Below are positions 8,058-16,718 of a stretch of DNA of 20,330 bases, piece after piece (the stretch's first letter is position 1; each line of letters starts with the position of its first letter). This DNA is from Akkermansia muciniphila (GTDB lineage: Bacteria; Verrucomicrobiota; Verrucomicrobiia; Verrucomicrobiales; V1-33), in the NCBI GenBank assembly GCA_943331195.2, contig CALQKQ020000013.1:1-20330 (forward strand), in the 5' to 3' direction. The notes beneath the pieces are model-generated. The model did not search any database, had not been told where the DNA came from, and saw only the letters and a program-made list of their open reading frames with translations. The position numbers and the translations under genes are program-made.

Positions 8058-9391
8058 ACGAGCTCTTTCATGGGCTGGAATTGACCATCCACGAGGAAGT
8101 GGGGGCGGCCGGTGAGGTCGGCCACGGTGGTGGTGTTGGGATTGATCCCGAAGTTATTATAAAGGGTGGCGAAGATTTCTTGGAAGTGAACGGGGCGGTC
8201 GGCAGCTTCTCCGCCGAGGCGGTCGGTGGCGCCGATGACTTGGCCGGTTTTCATGCCGCCGCCGGCGAGCAAGGCACCGGAGACGTTGGGCCAGTGATCG
8301 CGGCCGCCTTTGTCGTTGATGCGAGGGCTGCGGCCGAATTCGCCCCAGGCGAGGACGGTGACGTCGTCGGCCATGCCGCGGTCGTGGAGGTCTTGGACGA
8401 GGGCGGTGATGGCTTGATCGAAGTCGGGGAGGTTGTCCTTGGCGATTTTGAAATTTTGGCCATGCCAGTCCCAGAAGCTGTAGCTGAGGGTGACGACGCG
8501 GACGCCGGCTTCGACGAGGCGGCGGGCGAGGAGGAATTGTTCGTTGAGGCGGGGGGCGGCGTCGCCTTGGATTTGGTCGGTGCCTTTGCCGTAGCGTTCG
8601 CGGAGTTTGGGGTCTTCGCCGGAGAGGTCGAGGGCTTTGAGGAGGCGAGAGGAGGTGAGGATATCGAAGGCTTGTTCGGTGAAGGCGTCGACGCCAGACA
8701 TGACGCCGGAGGCATCGGCGCTGCGGCGGAAGCCGTCGAAGGCTTTGAGCAGGCCGCGGCGGTCGGCGAGGCGTTCGAGGGACATGCCGTTGAGGGTCAT
8801 GTCGTCTTTGACGCTGCCCATGGGCATGAAGGGGGCGTGGGCGACGCCGAGGAAGCTGGTGAGCCCCTGATTGTAGGGGGCGTGCTTCATTTTCGGCGAG
8901 AGGTTCATGTAGCTAGGGACGGCGGGGCCGGCGCCTTCTAACTTGGAGATGATGCTGCCGATTTCGGGCCAACCGCCGGGGGGGACGTTGTCGTTGAGGC
9001 GGCCGGTGATGCATTGGAAGGATTCGTGGCGGTCTTTGGCGCCGACGACGCTGCGCACGAAGGCGAACTTGTCGGCCATGCTGGCGAGGCGGGGGAGGTG
9101 TTCGCAGATCTGGATGCCGGGGACGTTGGTGCGGATGGGGGAGAATTCGCCGCGGATTTCCGAGGGGGCGTCCATTTTGAGGTCATACATGTCCTGGTGG
9201 GGGGGGCCGCCGGGCAGGTAGACGAGGATGAGGGCTTTTTGGGATTTGCCGATGCCTTGGGCGGCTTCGGCGCGGAGCAGTTGGGGGAAAGTGAGGCCTC
9301 CCAAGCCCAAGCCGCCGAGGCGGAGGAAGGAGCGCCGCGACAGGCCGTCGCAGAAGGAACCCCCCGACTTTTCTGAAAATAAAGTGAGCAT
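8054..9391 (-). CDS. DUF1501 family Tat-exported protein (second tandem copy)
   Basis: 445 residues. A twin-arginine signal is visible at 18-24 (SRRSFLR), followed by GGLGLGGL and a likely cleavage near AEA. Family motifs in order are LPGGPPHQDMYDLK, GEFSPI, LAWGEFGRSP and GGRDHWPNV; the Asp/His/Glu residues in these motifs are expected metal-site positions by analogy with the sulfatase/alkaline phosphatase-like fold. The length matches the family. It starts 9 nt after its paralogue at 9401-10741, and its stop overlaps the start of the DUF1549/1553 gene by 4 nt, which argues for translational coupling and stoichiometric production. Exported through Tat, it should fold, perhaps with metal, in the cytoplasm first. 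The enzymatic activity is not known; annotation as a sulfatase would be an over-reach. Confidence 0.92.
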   Translation of the reverse strand: MLTLFSEKSGGSFCDGLSRRSFLRLGGLGLGGLTFPQLLRAEAAQGIGKSQKALILVYLPGGPPHQDMYDLKMDAPSEIRGEFSPIRTNVPGIQICEHLPRLASMADKFAFVRSVVGAKDRHESFQCITGRLNDNVPPGGWPEIGSIISKLEGAGPAVPSYMNLSPKMKHAPYNQGLTSFLGVAHAPFMPMGSVKDDMTLNGMSLERLADRRGLLKAFDGFRRSADASGVMSGVDAFTEQAFDILTSSRLLKALDLSGEDPKLRERYGKGTDQIQGDAAPRLNEQFLLARRLVEAGVRVVTLSYSFWDWHGQNFKIAKDNLPDFDQAITALVQDLHDRGMADDVTVLAWGEFGRSPRINDKGGRDHWPNVSGALLAGGGMKTGQVIGATDRLGGEAADRPVHFQEIFATLYNNFGINPNTTTVADLTGRPHFLVDGQFQPMKELV

Positions 9392-9400
9392 AAGAAAAAG

Positions 9401-10741
9401 TTAGCCGATCAATTCCGGCATCGGTTTGAATTGTTCGTCGACGAGGAAGCGCGGGCGGCCGTTGAGGTCGTCGATGGTGGCGGTGTGGGTATCGACCCCG
9501 GCGGCGTGGTAGAGGGTGGCGAAGACCTCTTGGAAATCCACGGGGCGCGCCACGGCTTCGCCGCCGAGGCGGTCGGTGGCACCGATGACTTGGCCGTGTT
9601 TCATGCCGCCGCAGGCAAGGGCGGCGCAGGAAACCCGGGGCCAGTGGTCGCGCCCGCCATCTTTACTAATTTGGGGGGTGCGGCCGAATTCGCCCCAGAC
9701 GACCACGCTGACGTCTTGGTCGAGTCCGCTGTCGTGGAGGTCTTGAACGAGGGAAGTGAGGCCGTTGTCGAGTTGGGGAAAGACTTCGCGGGCTTGGGGG
9801 AAATTGCGGGAGTGCCAGTCCCAGCGGTTGAAGCCGAGGGTGACGCAGCGGACGCCGGCTTCGACGAGGCGGCGGGCCATGAGGAATTGTTCGGGGCATT
9901 CGGGGCCGCCGTCGTCGCGGCATTTCATGGTGCCGCGGCCGTAGCGGGCGCGGACCTTGGGGTCTTCGCGGTCGAGGTTGAGGGCTTCGGAGAGGCGGCT
10001 GGAGGTGAGCACGCCCATGGCTTGCTGTTGGAAGGCATCCATGGCGCCCATCATGCCGGAGGCGTCGACGTCGCGGCGCAGGGTATCGAAGCTGTGGAGG
10101 AGGGCGCGGCGGTCTTGGAGGCGCTCTAGGGAGATATTATTGAGGACGAGGTCGGCGGAGCCGCCGCCGTTGGGTTGGAAGGGGGAGTGGGCGGGGCCGA
10201 GGAAGCCGGGTTTGCCGGGGTCGGCCCAGGGGGCATGGCCCATTTTGGGGGAGAGTCCGACGAAGGCGGGGACGCCGGGGGCGCCGGCTCCGTGGAGGCG
10301 GGACATGATGGAGCCGATGCTGGGCCAACCTCCGGCGGGGGCATTGAGCGCGGGGCGACCGGTGAGGCATTGTTCGGCGGCGTGCTGGCCGGTGCTGCCG
10401 ACGACGCTGCGGATGAGGCTGAACTTGTCCATCATGGCGGCCATTTTGGGAAAGAGCTCGCAGATTTCGATGCCGGGGACTTTGGTGCCGATGGGCCGAA
10501 ATTCGCCGCGGATTTCGGAGGGGGCGTTCATTTTCAAATCCCACATGTCCTGGTGGGGCGGGCCTCCGGGGAGGAAGACCATGATGATGGATTTCTTGGT
10601 GGAACTGGCCTGGGCGGCTTCGGCGCGGAGCAGGTTGGGCAGCGCCAAGCCGCCTAAGCCGAGGGCTCCGAGGCGGAGAAAACCACGGCGCGATTGGCCG
10701 TCGCAAAAGCGGGAGGAACGGGAACCAGAGATGCTCAACAT
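9401..10741 (-). CDS. DUF1501 family Tat-exported protein (first tandem copy, operon head)
   Basis: 446 residues. Twin-arginine signal SRRGFLR at 17-23, then GALGLGGLALPNLLRAEAAQ. Family motifs: LPGGPPHQDMWDLK, GEFRPIGTKVPGIEICE, VVWGEFGRTP and GGRDHWPRV. It is clearly a paralogue of the next gene: the two align along their whole length without large gaps, by eye at roughly half identical positions, which indicates an old tandem duplication followed by divergence. The central region differs most, suggesting different partners or substrates. It is the first gene of the minus-strand cluster, with a 282-nt spacer to gnd that would have to hold the promoter. A run of ten G (ten C on the coding strand) lies 40-49 nt upstream of the start. 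No clear ribosome binding site is seen. Confidence 0.92.
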   Translation of the reverse strand: MLSISGSRSSRFCDGQSRRGFLRLGALGLGGLALPNLLRAEAAQASSTKKSIIMVFLPGGPPHQDMWDLKMNAPSEIRGEFRPIGTKVPGIEICELFPKMAAMMDKFSLIRSVVGSTGQHAAEQCLTGRPALNAPAGGWPSIGSIMSRLHGAGAPGVPAFVGLSPKMGHAPWADPGKPGFLGPAHSPFQPNGGGSADLVLNNISLERLQDRRALLHSFDTLRRDVDASGMMGAMDAFQQQAMGVLTSSRLSEALNLDREDPKVRARYGRGTMKCRDDGGPECPEQFLMARRLVEAGVRCVTLGFNRWDWHSRNFPQAREVFPQLDNGLTSLVQDLHDSGLDQDVSVVVWGEFGRTPQISKDGGRDHWPRVSCAALACGGMKHGQVIGATDRLGGEAVARPVDFQEVFATLYHAAGVDTHTATIDDLNGRPRFLVDEQFKPMPELIG

Positions 10742-10962
10742 GCGCGGAGGGTGGCGGGGTTAAGAGTTAGATTGCCGGGAGGGGGGGGGGCGGCAAAGGT
10801 TCCGCCGACTGCGGCGGCAGGAGGTTGAGCAGAACTTACGCCTGCCATTAAGGGGTCGCTAAGGCGATTCTTTCGGATGAAGTGCGGCGGGTGGGCTTGG
10901 CGGCGCGGCGCGCGGTGCCTTCAGCCGTCTCCGCGAGGGGGAAAATGAGCTGGCTGGGCGCG
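10742..10962 (-). promoter_or_regulatory. Upstream region of the DUF1501 cluster with G10 tract and leader hairpin
   Basis: This spacer separates the first gene of the exported-protein cluster from the terminator of gnd, so it must carry any cluster promoter. It contains an uninterrupted G10 run at 10781-10790 and a perfect 6-bp inverted repeat CCGCCG-ACTG-CGGCGG at 10802-10817. I could not find convincing -35/-10 elements by eye. No open frame here looks like a gene. Confidence 0.4.
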
Positions 10963-10993
10963 AAAAAGCCGGACCCGGGGAGGGGTCCGGCTT
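10963..10993 (-). terminator. Intrinsic terminator of gnd
   Basis: On the minus strand an 11-bp perfect stem AAGCCGGACCC / GGGTCCGGCTT with a 6-nt loop is followed by more T residues (10963-10967 read A5 on the plus strand). It lies 31 nt past the gnd stop, the expected place for a Rho-independent terminator. It would isolate gnd from the exported-protein cluster downstream. Confidence 0.85.
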
Positions 10994-11023
10994 AGGTCCG
11001 GCTGGGGTGGCGGAGAGGCGATG

Positions 11024-12451
<1,428 letters not shown>

Positions 12452-12535
12452 ATTCTATCAGGTTTTGCTCTTGAAGTGGGAGAAGGGCAGGGGTTTGGAG
12501 GGAGGGGCAACGTGTCCCGCTCCCCTTGCTTGGCA
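12452..12535. promoter_or_regulatory. Divergent spacer between gnd and the moaE-like gene
   Basis: These 84 nt lie between two divergent starts and must hold both promoters. The part near gnd is relatively AT-rich (TATTCTATCAGGTTTTGCTC on the plus strand). No confident -10/-35 pair could be assigned by eye, and neither start has a good Shine-Dalgarno sequence. Confidence 0.35.
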
Positions 12536-12937
12536 ATGGAAAATGCGCCTGTATTGATTACCCTCGGCCCTGAGCCGGTGCCGCAGCCTCCCCCTGCGGA
12601 CGCTGGGACGTGGGGGGCGCAGGTTTGTTTTTGGGGTCGGGTGCGCGATCGCGAGGACGGTCGAGCGCTGCGCGGCATTACGTATAGCGCGTATCCGGCG
12701 ATGGCCCTGCGGGAGTTGGAGGCGGTGGCGGCGGCGTTGCGCGAGGAGTTTGGGCCGCATCCCCTGCGGCTGCACCACCGCACGGGATTTGTGGCCAATG
12801 GGGAAGCCTCGCTCTTCATTGCGGTGGCGGGTCGACACAGTGCGGAATCGTTTGCGCTCTGCGCCGAGTATGTGCGACGACTCAAGGTGTCCGTGCCGGT
12901 CTGGAAACACCCTGAGTTCCTTTCCGACGCGCCTTGA
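12536..12937 (+). CDS. moaE: Molybdopterin synthase catalytic subunit-like protein (MoaE family)
   Basis: 133 residues. MoaE binds MoaD-thiocarboxylate and inserts two sulfurs into precursor Z to make molybdopterin. Visible family features: CFWGRVRD at 31-38 (R37 aligns with E. coli Arg39), YSAYPAM at 50-56, LHHRTG at 79-84, and RRLKVSVPVWK at 114-124, where K117 and K124 align with the catalytic Lys119 and Lys126. Two oddities: the usual AHR is RHS here (H101, S102), so the position of Arg104 is a serine, and the C-terminal tail after WK is short. No moaD or other molybdenum-cofactor gene is in the window. The start at 12536 is preferred because the frame upstream is low-complexity and would extend into the gnd promoter. 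The pgsA-like gene begins 10 nt after its stop, suggesting co-transcription. Confidence 0.82.
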   Translation: MENAPVLITLGPEPVPQPPPADAGTWGAQVCFWGRVRDREDGRALRGITYSAYPAMALRELEAVAAALREEFGPHPLRLHHRTGFVANGEASLFIAVAGRHSAESFALCAEYVRRLKVSVPVWKHPEFLSDAP

Positions 12938-12947
12938 ATTTCGCCCC

Positions 12948-13535
12948 ATGAATCTGCCCAACCAATTGACGGTATCGCGCCTGGTCCTCACGGCGGCGTT
13001 TGTGGCGGTGACGGCGGTGCCTTGGCCCTATGCGTTCACGGTGGGCTTGGGCCTCTTTGCGGTGGCTTCTATCACCGATTGGCTGGATGGAAAAATCGCC
13101 CGGGAGCGGAACTTGGTCACGGCTTTTGGGCAATTGATGGACCCATTGGCGGACAAAATTCTGATGGCGGCGGCCTTTGTGACCTTGATGGAACAGGGCC
13201 TGATGCCGGGATGGCTGGTCATCGCCATTTTGGCGCGGGAATTTCTCGTTACGGGCCTGCGCTTGGTGGCGGGGGCGCGGGGCGCGGTGTTGGCAGCGGA
13301 CCGGTTGGGCAAGCAAAAGACGCTCTGGCAGATGGTGACGGCGTGCTACTTGCTGATCGAGCTAGCCACTAGGGAAAGCCCCCTAGCTTTTGCCCGGCCC
13401 TGGTTTGAGTTGTCGGGGCCGGGCGGTTTTTGGCTGATGTGGCCGCTGCTGCTGGGGCTCACTTTGGTGACGACGCTGTATTCAGGGCTGGCCTATTTTT
13501 GGAAAAACCGGCAAATCGTGTTGGAGCAACTCTGA
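12948..13535 (+). CDS. pgsA: CDP-alcohol phosphatidyltransferase, probably CDP-diacylglycerol-glycerol-3-phosphate 3-phosphatidyltransferase
   Basis: 195 residues, an inner-membrane protein with about five to six hydrophobic segments. The complete CDP-alcohol phosphatidyltransferase signature is present: D-W-L-D-G-K-I-A-R, eight residues, G, three residues, D, three residues, D (about residues 43-68), which binds the metal and the CDP moiety. The opening MNLPNQLTVSRL and the ending QLMDPLADK context are typical of PgsA, which makes phosphatidylglycerol phosphate; a relative with another acceptor alcohol (for example PssA) is less likely given length and N terminus. The ATG at 12948 is chosen because it begins this conserved N terminus. 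It lies 10 nt after the moaE-like stop. Its codon use is more balanced than in the C-rich genes around it. Confidence 0.92.
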   Translation: MNLPNQLTVSRLVLTAAFVAVTAVPWPYAFTVGLGLFAVASITDWLDGKIARERNLVTAFGQLMDPLADKILMAAAFVTLMEQGLMPGWLVIAILAREFLVTGLRLVAGARGAVLAADRLGKQKTLWQMVTACYLLIELATRESPLAFARPWFELSGPGGFWLMWPLLLGLTLVTTLYSGLAYFWKNRQIVLEQL

Positions 13536-13643
13536 GCGCGAGCAGCGGGGGCGGGCAAAAACGCGTGTGGCGCGGCATTTCCTGGCCTTGCCCGGTGCGC
13601 CCGCGCTTTACGTTTCCCATTTTCCATGTCACAACTGCTTTTT
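13536..13643 (+). other. Intergenic spacer with possible promoter for the lipoprotein gene
   Basis: A 108-nt spacer between the pgsA-like stop and the preferred lipoprotein start. I see no clear terminator; a pyrimidine-rich, AT-richer stretch occupies 13608-13643. An alternative in-frame ATG for the next gene lies at 13626. Confidence 0.3.
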
Positions 13644-14252
13644 ATGAAATCTGAAACCTTCCGTGCTTCGCCTTTTTCCGCCCTCCGGCGCGCCCTGCTG
13701 CTGGCCGGGGGCACCGCGCTGCTGGCCGCCTCTTGCGTGAATCGCCCCGCCTATGGGCCGGAGGCCAACGTTTTTGCCCCGCGCTATGGCTATGGCAGTC
13801 AGCCTTCCCAGTTGGCAGAGCGCCCCGCCGCGCCGGGCGCGCCCCTCGCCCCAGCGTCGGCGGATCGCGGCGCGGCCCCAGCCAAGAGCGGGGAACCCCG
13901 CAAGGTCCCGGACATCAAGCGCGACCCCAGCAATACGACCGTGGACGTGACTCCGCCGCCTAGCAAAACTGCGCCCGAGGCCAGCCCAGAGGCACCTGCG
14001 GCAGCGGCGGAAACTTCGGCAGCGCCCGCTTCCGAAGCGGCCCCTGCGGCGCCCTCGCCAGTCAGCGCGCCCCCAGCCGTTAAGCCAGCGGTCGCGCGGG
14101 AGGATCTGCTCTTCGGCCAACCTGTGGTGGGCAAGAAGGGCTTTGTCTATAGCCCCTACGCTCCGGACAAAGGGCAGGTCGATGTCCAAGATATCCCCTC
14201 TGGCACCAAGGTGAAGTGCCCTTACACGAACAAGGTTTTCCGCGTTCCTTGA
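13644..14252 (+). CDS. Putative lipoprotein, alanine/proline-rich, function unknown
   Basis: 202 residues from ATG 13644 (208 from the in-frame ATG at 13626). The N terminus has two arginines, a hydrophobic stretch and LLAASC with Cys31, a plausible though not ideal lipobox. Residues of about 40-155 are a low-complexity Ala/Pro/Ser-rich linker, likely disordered and spanning the periplasm. The C-terminal 45 residues are ordered-looking: a GKKGFVYSPY segment, a DVQDIPSGTKVKCP segment and a terminal YTNKVFRVP. This tail resembles short C-terminal modules I associate with other exported Verrucomicrobiota proteins, but I cannot name a family. The gene is followed by an intrinsic terminator at 14304-14340, so it appears to be the end of a unit. 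I infer a surface or envelope lipoprotein presenting a small C-terminal domain. Confidence 0.75.
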   Translation: MKSETFRASPFSALRRALLLAGGTALLAASCVNRPAYGPEANVFAPRYGYGSQPSQLAERPAAPGAPLAPASADRGAAPAKSGEPRKVPDIKRDPSNTTVDVTPPPSKTAPEASPEAPAAAAETSAAPASEAAPAAPSPVSAPPAVKPAVAREDLLFGQPVVGKKGFVYSPYAPDKGQVDVQDIPSGTKVKCPYTNKVFRVP

Positions 14253-14303
14253 GGTTGTTTGGAAGCTGGCCCGGGTCCCCCCTTGGCTGGATGCCCTCCC
14301 GTC

Positions 14304-14340
14304 CGGCGCAGGTCTGCTGAGGCCTGCGCCGCTTCCTTTT
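14304..14340 (+). terminator. Intrinsic terminator after the lipoprotein gene
   Basis: A 9-bp perfect stem CGGCGCAGG / CCTGCGCCG (14304-14312 and 14323-14331) with a 10-nt loop is followed by CTTCCTTTT. It lies 51 nt after the lipoprotein stop and about 60 nt before the tyrA start, so it separates the two units. Confidence 0.75.
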
Positions 14341-14399
14341 CCCGCCCCCTGCCTTCGCCCCATGCCTGCCTCCCTCCCTGCCCGAAGGACTTCTCTCTC

Positions 14400-15263
14400 A
14401 TGAAGCCCCTCTCCGAAATGTCCTTGGCGGTCTTTGGTCCCGGCCTGTTAGGCGGGTCGCTGCTCCTTGATGCTCGCCTCCATGGGGTGGGCGAACTCCG
14501 GGTCTGGGGCCGACGCGAGGAAAGTCTCGCCCAGGTGCGCCAGCGCGGCCTCGCCGATGTGGCCTCCACTGACGCCGCCGCCGTGGCCGAAGGCGCCGAC
14601 CTCTTGGTCCTCTGCGTTCCGGTTGGCGGGATGAAAGCCCTCGCTGAGGACATCGTGCAGGCGAAGTTAGGAGTCGATCCGGTGGTCACGGATGTCGGCA
14701 GCGTCAAGGCTGCGGTGGTAGCGGGAGCGGGGGCGGTCTGCCGCCGCGCGGGCCTGGTTTTTGTGGGGAGCCATCCCATGGCCGGGGCGGAGACGGCGGG
14801 CCTGGGTGCGGCCCGCGCCGGGCTCTTCCAGGGGGCGGCTTGCATCCTCACTCCTGAGGGAGACACCGATCCGGCGGCGCTGGCCAAGGTGGAGAACTTT
14901 TGGCAAGCCCTGGGCTGCCGCACCGCGCAGATGGAGGCGGCCCACCACGATGCCTTGGTGGCGCGCATCAGTCACCTGCCGCACCTCGCGGCGGTGGCCG
15001 CCACCCTAGCTTCTTTCAAGCCGGACGCCTCCATGGCTCAATTCGCTGCTGGCGGCCTGCGCGACACCACCCGGGTCGCTTCCGGCTCGCCCGGGATGTG
15101 GCGCGAAATCTTGCTAGAAAACCGCCGGGCCATCTTGCCGGCCCTGGCCGACCTGCACCGCGCCACTGGCGAACTGCTTGAAATCCTCGAGAAAGCGGAC
15201 GAGGACAGCCTGCTCGCCCGCCTGGAGGAGGCCCAGCAACTGCGCGCGACGCGCTATTCCTGA
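14400..15263 (+). CDS. tyrA: Prephenate dehydrogenase (tyrosine biosynthesis)
   Basis: 287 residues, cytoplasmic. It oxidatively decarboxylates prephenate to 4-hydroxyphenylpyruvate. The Rossmann fold shows VFGPGLLGGSLL at 11-22; TDVGSVK at 97-103; SHPMAGAETAG at 124-134, containing the catalytic-type histidine H125; and RISHLPHLAA at 189-198, with the substrate-binding Arg/His environment. There is no ACT or chorismate mutase domain, so it is the minimal dehydrogenase and feedback control by tyrosine through an ACT domain is not expected. The start at 14400 is preferred over upstream in-frame ATGs because GAAGGA lies 12 nt before it and the translated upstream part overlaps the terminator. 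It leads directly into aroA (48-nt gap) and cmk, an arrangement common in many bacteria. Confidence 0.93.
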   Translation: MKPLSEMSLAVFGPGLLGGSLLLDARLHGVGELRVWGRREESLAQVRQRGLADVASTDAAAVAEGADLLVLCVPVGGMKALAEDIVQAKLGVDPVVTDVGSVKAAVVAGAGAVCRRAGLVFVGSHPMAGAETAGLGAARAGLFQGAACILTPEGDTDPAALAKVENFWQALGCRTAQMEAAHHDALVARISHLPHLAAVAATLASFKPDASMAQFAAGGLRDTTRVASGSPGMWREILLENRRAILPALADLHRATGELLEILEKADEDSLLARLEEAQQLRATRYS

Positions 15264-15311
15264 AATCCTCTTCCCCACCCGTCTTTTTGCTACCCTCGCC
15301 CCCGCCTATCA

Positions 15312-16715
15312 ATGTCAGAATTCCGCGTTAGAAAAGCCCATCCCATCGCCACGGAGATCACCGTTCCTGGGGACAAAAGCATCTCGCACCGCGCCATCAT
15401 GTTCGCTTCCCTAGCGGATGGCACTAGCGAAATCACTGGTTTCCTCCCCAGTGGCGACTGCCTCAGCACCGCCGCCGCCTTCCGCGCCATGGGGGTCGCG
15501 ATCGACTTTTTGAATGAGGACGGCAGCCCTTGGCAACCTGCGGCGTCGGGCGCGGGTCCCCACCGCGTCATCGTCCAAGGCCGCGGTCTCCGCCTGCAAG
15601 CTCCCGCTGGGCCGGTGGATTGCGGCAACTCCGGGACCACCATGCGGCTGCTTGCGGGCATCCTTTCTGGTCAGAATTTCACCACGGTGATGACGGGGGA
15701 CGAGTCCCTCAGCAAGCGCCCCATGAAGCGCGTCACGGAGCCGCTTTCCCTGATGGGAGCGCGCTTCGAGGCCACTGGCCCCAAGGAAACCCCGCCCCTC
15801 ACGGTGCATGGCCACTCGGCGCTGCGGGCCATCACCTACCCGCTTCCCATGGCTAGCGCCCAGGTGAAAAGTGCTATTTTATTGGCAGGGCTTTATGCTG
15901 AGGGAAAGACTACGGTGATTGAGCCCGCCGTGACCCGCAACCACACCGAGACCATGTTGCGTCATTTCGGGGTCAAGACGGTGCGCCAGGGCTTGGCGAT
16001 CTCCATCTATGGGGGCCAGGTGCCGGAAAGCCGGGACTTCCATGTTCCGGGCGACATTTCCAGCGCGGCCTTTTGGCTGGTCGCGGCGGCGGTCCAGCCC
16101 GGCTCGGAACTAGTCATCAAGGGGGTTGGCCTCAACGAAACCCGCACTGGCATTCTCAAAGTCCTGCTGCGCATGGGCGCGCAAATCACTGAAGACATCC
16201 GCGAGGGAGCCGACGGCGAGCCCTGCGGCACGCTCACCATCCGCGGCGGCGGCCTGCGGGGCACCGTCATTGCGGGCGACGAGATTCCCAATGTCATTGA
16301 CGAGCTCCCCATTCTGGCCGTGGCCGGAGCCCTCGCCCACGGCACCACGCTGATCCGCGATGCCCAGGAACTCCGCGTCAAAGAAACCGATCGCATTGCC
16401 GCCGTGGTCGAAAACCTGCAGCGCTTCGGCGTGGCGGTGCGGGAACTCCCCGACGGCATGGAAATCACCGGCTCGGGCGGCCAAGCCCTTGTCGGTGCCA
16501 AGGTCACTAGCTTTGGCGACCACCGCATCGCCATGGCCTGCGCCATCGCGGGGCTTTTCTCCGAGGGCGAATCTGTCATTTCCGACGTCGATTGCGTGGG
16601 CACGTCCTACCCGGGATTCGCCGAACACTTGCGCCTCTTTCAGTCCCGCCACGTCACGGGCAGCACCACTCCCGTGATCGACCGCCTTCCTAGCTCCCTT
16701 TCCGACCCCACCTGA
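15312..16715 (+). CDS. aroA: 3-phosphoshikimate 1-carboxyvinyltransferase (EPSP synthase), class II-type motifs
   Basis: 467 residues. It joins phosphoenolpyruvate to shikimate 3-phosphate in the shikimate pathway, in the cytoplasm. Motifs: PGDKSISHRA at 19-28 (K22), GNSGTTMR at 105-112, SKRPMKRV at 134-141, SAQVK at 182-186, RNHTE at 209-213, NETR at 275-278, DELPILAVAGA at 330-340 (catalytic Asp330) and FGDHRIAM at 401-408. The four short motifs GDKS, SAQVK, RNHTE and NETR match the class II EPSP synthase signature. The glycine at 108, equivalent to E. coli Gly96, is retained, so glyphosate tolerance cannot be assumed. It is about 35 residues longer than usual, because of an insert at about 65-88 and a C-terminal tail. 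It sits 48 nt after tyrA and 3 nt before cmk. Confidence 0.97.
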   Translation: MSEFRVRKAHPIATEITVPGDKSISHRAIMFASLADGTSEITGFLPSGDCLSTAAAFRAMGVAIDFLNEDGSPWQPAASGAGPHRVIVQGRGLRLQAPAGPVDCGNSGTTMRLLAGILSGQNFTTVMTGDESLSKRPMKRVTEPLSLMGARFEATGPKETPPLTVHGHSALRAITYPLPMASAQVKSAILLAGLYAEGKTTVIEPAVTRNHTETMLRHFGVKTVRQGLAISIYGGQVPESRDFHVPGDISSAAFWLVAAAVQPGSELVIKGVGLNETRTGILKVLLRMGAQITEDIREGADGEPCGTLTIRGGGLRGTVIAGDEIPNVIDELPILAVAGALAHGTTLIRDAQELRVKETDRIAAVVENLQRFGVAVRELPDGMEITGSGGQALVGAKVTSFGDHRIAMACAIAGLFSEGESVISDVDCVGTSYPGFAEHLRLFQSRHVTGSTTPVIDRLPSSLSDPT

Positions 16716-16718
16716 GCC

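Noticed and set aside
12458..12991. A 177-codon minus-strand open frame opposite moaE
   Set aside because: The plus-strand MoaE motifs are clear; the antisense product is Arg-rich and featureless.
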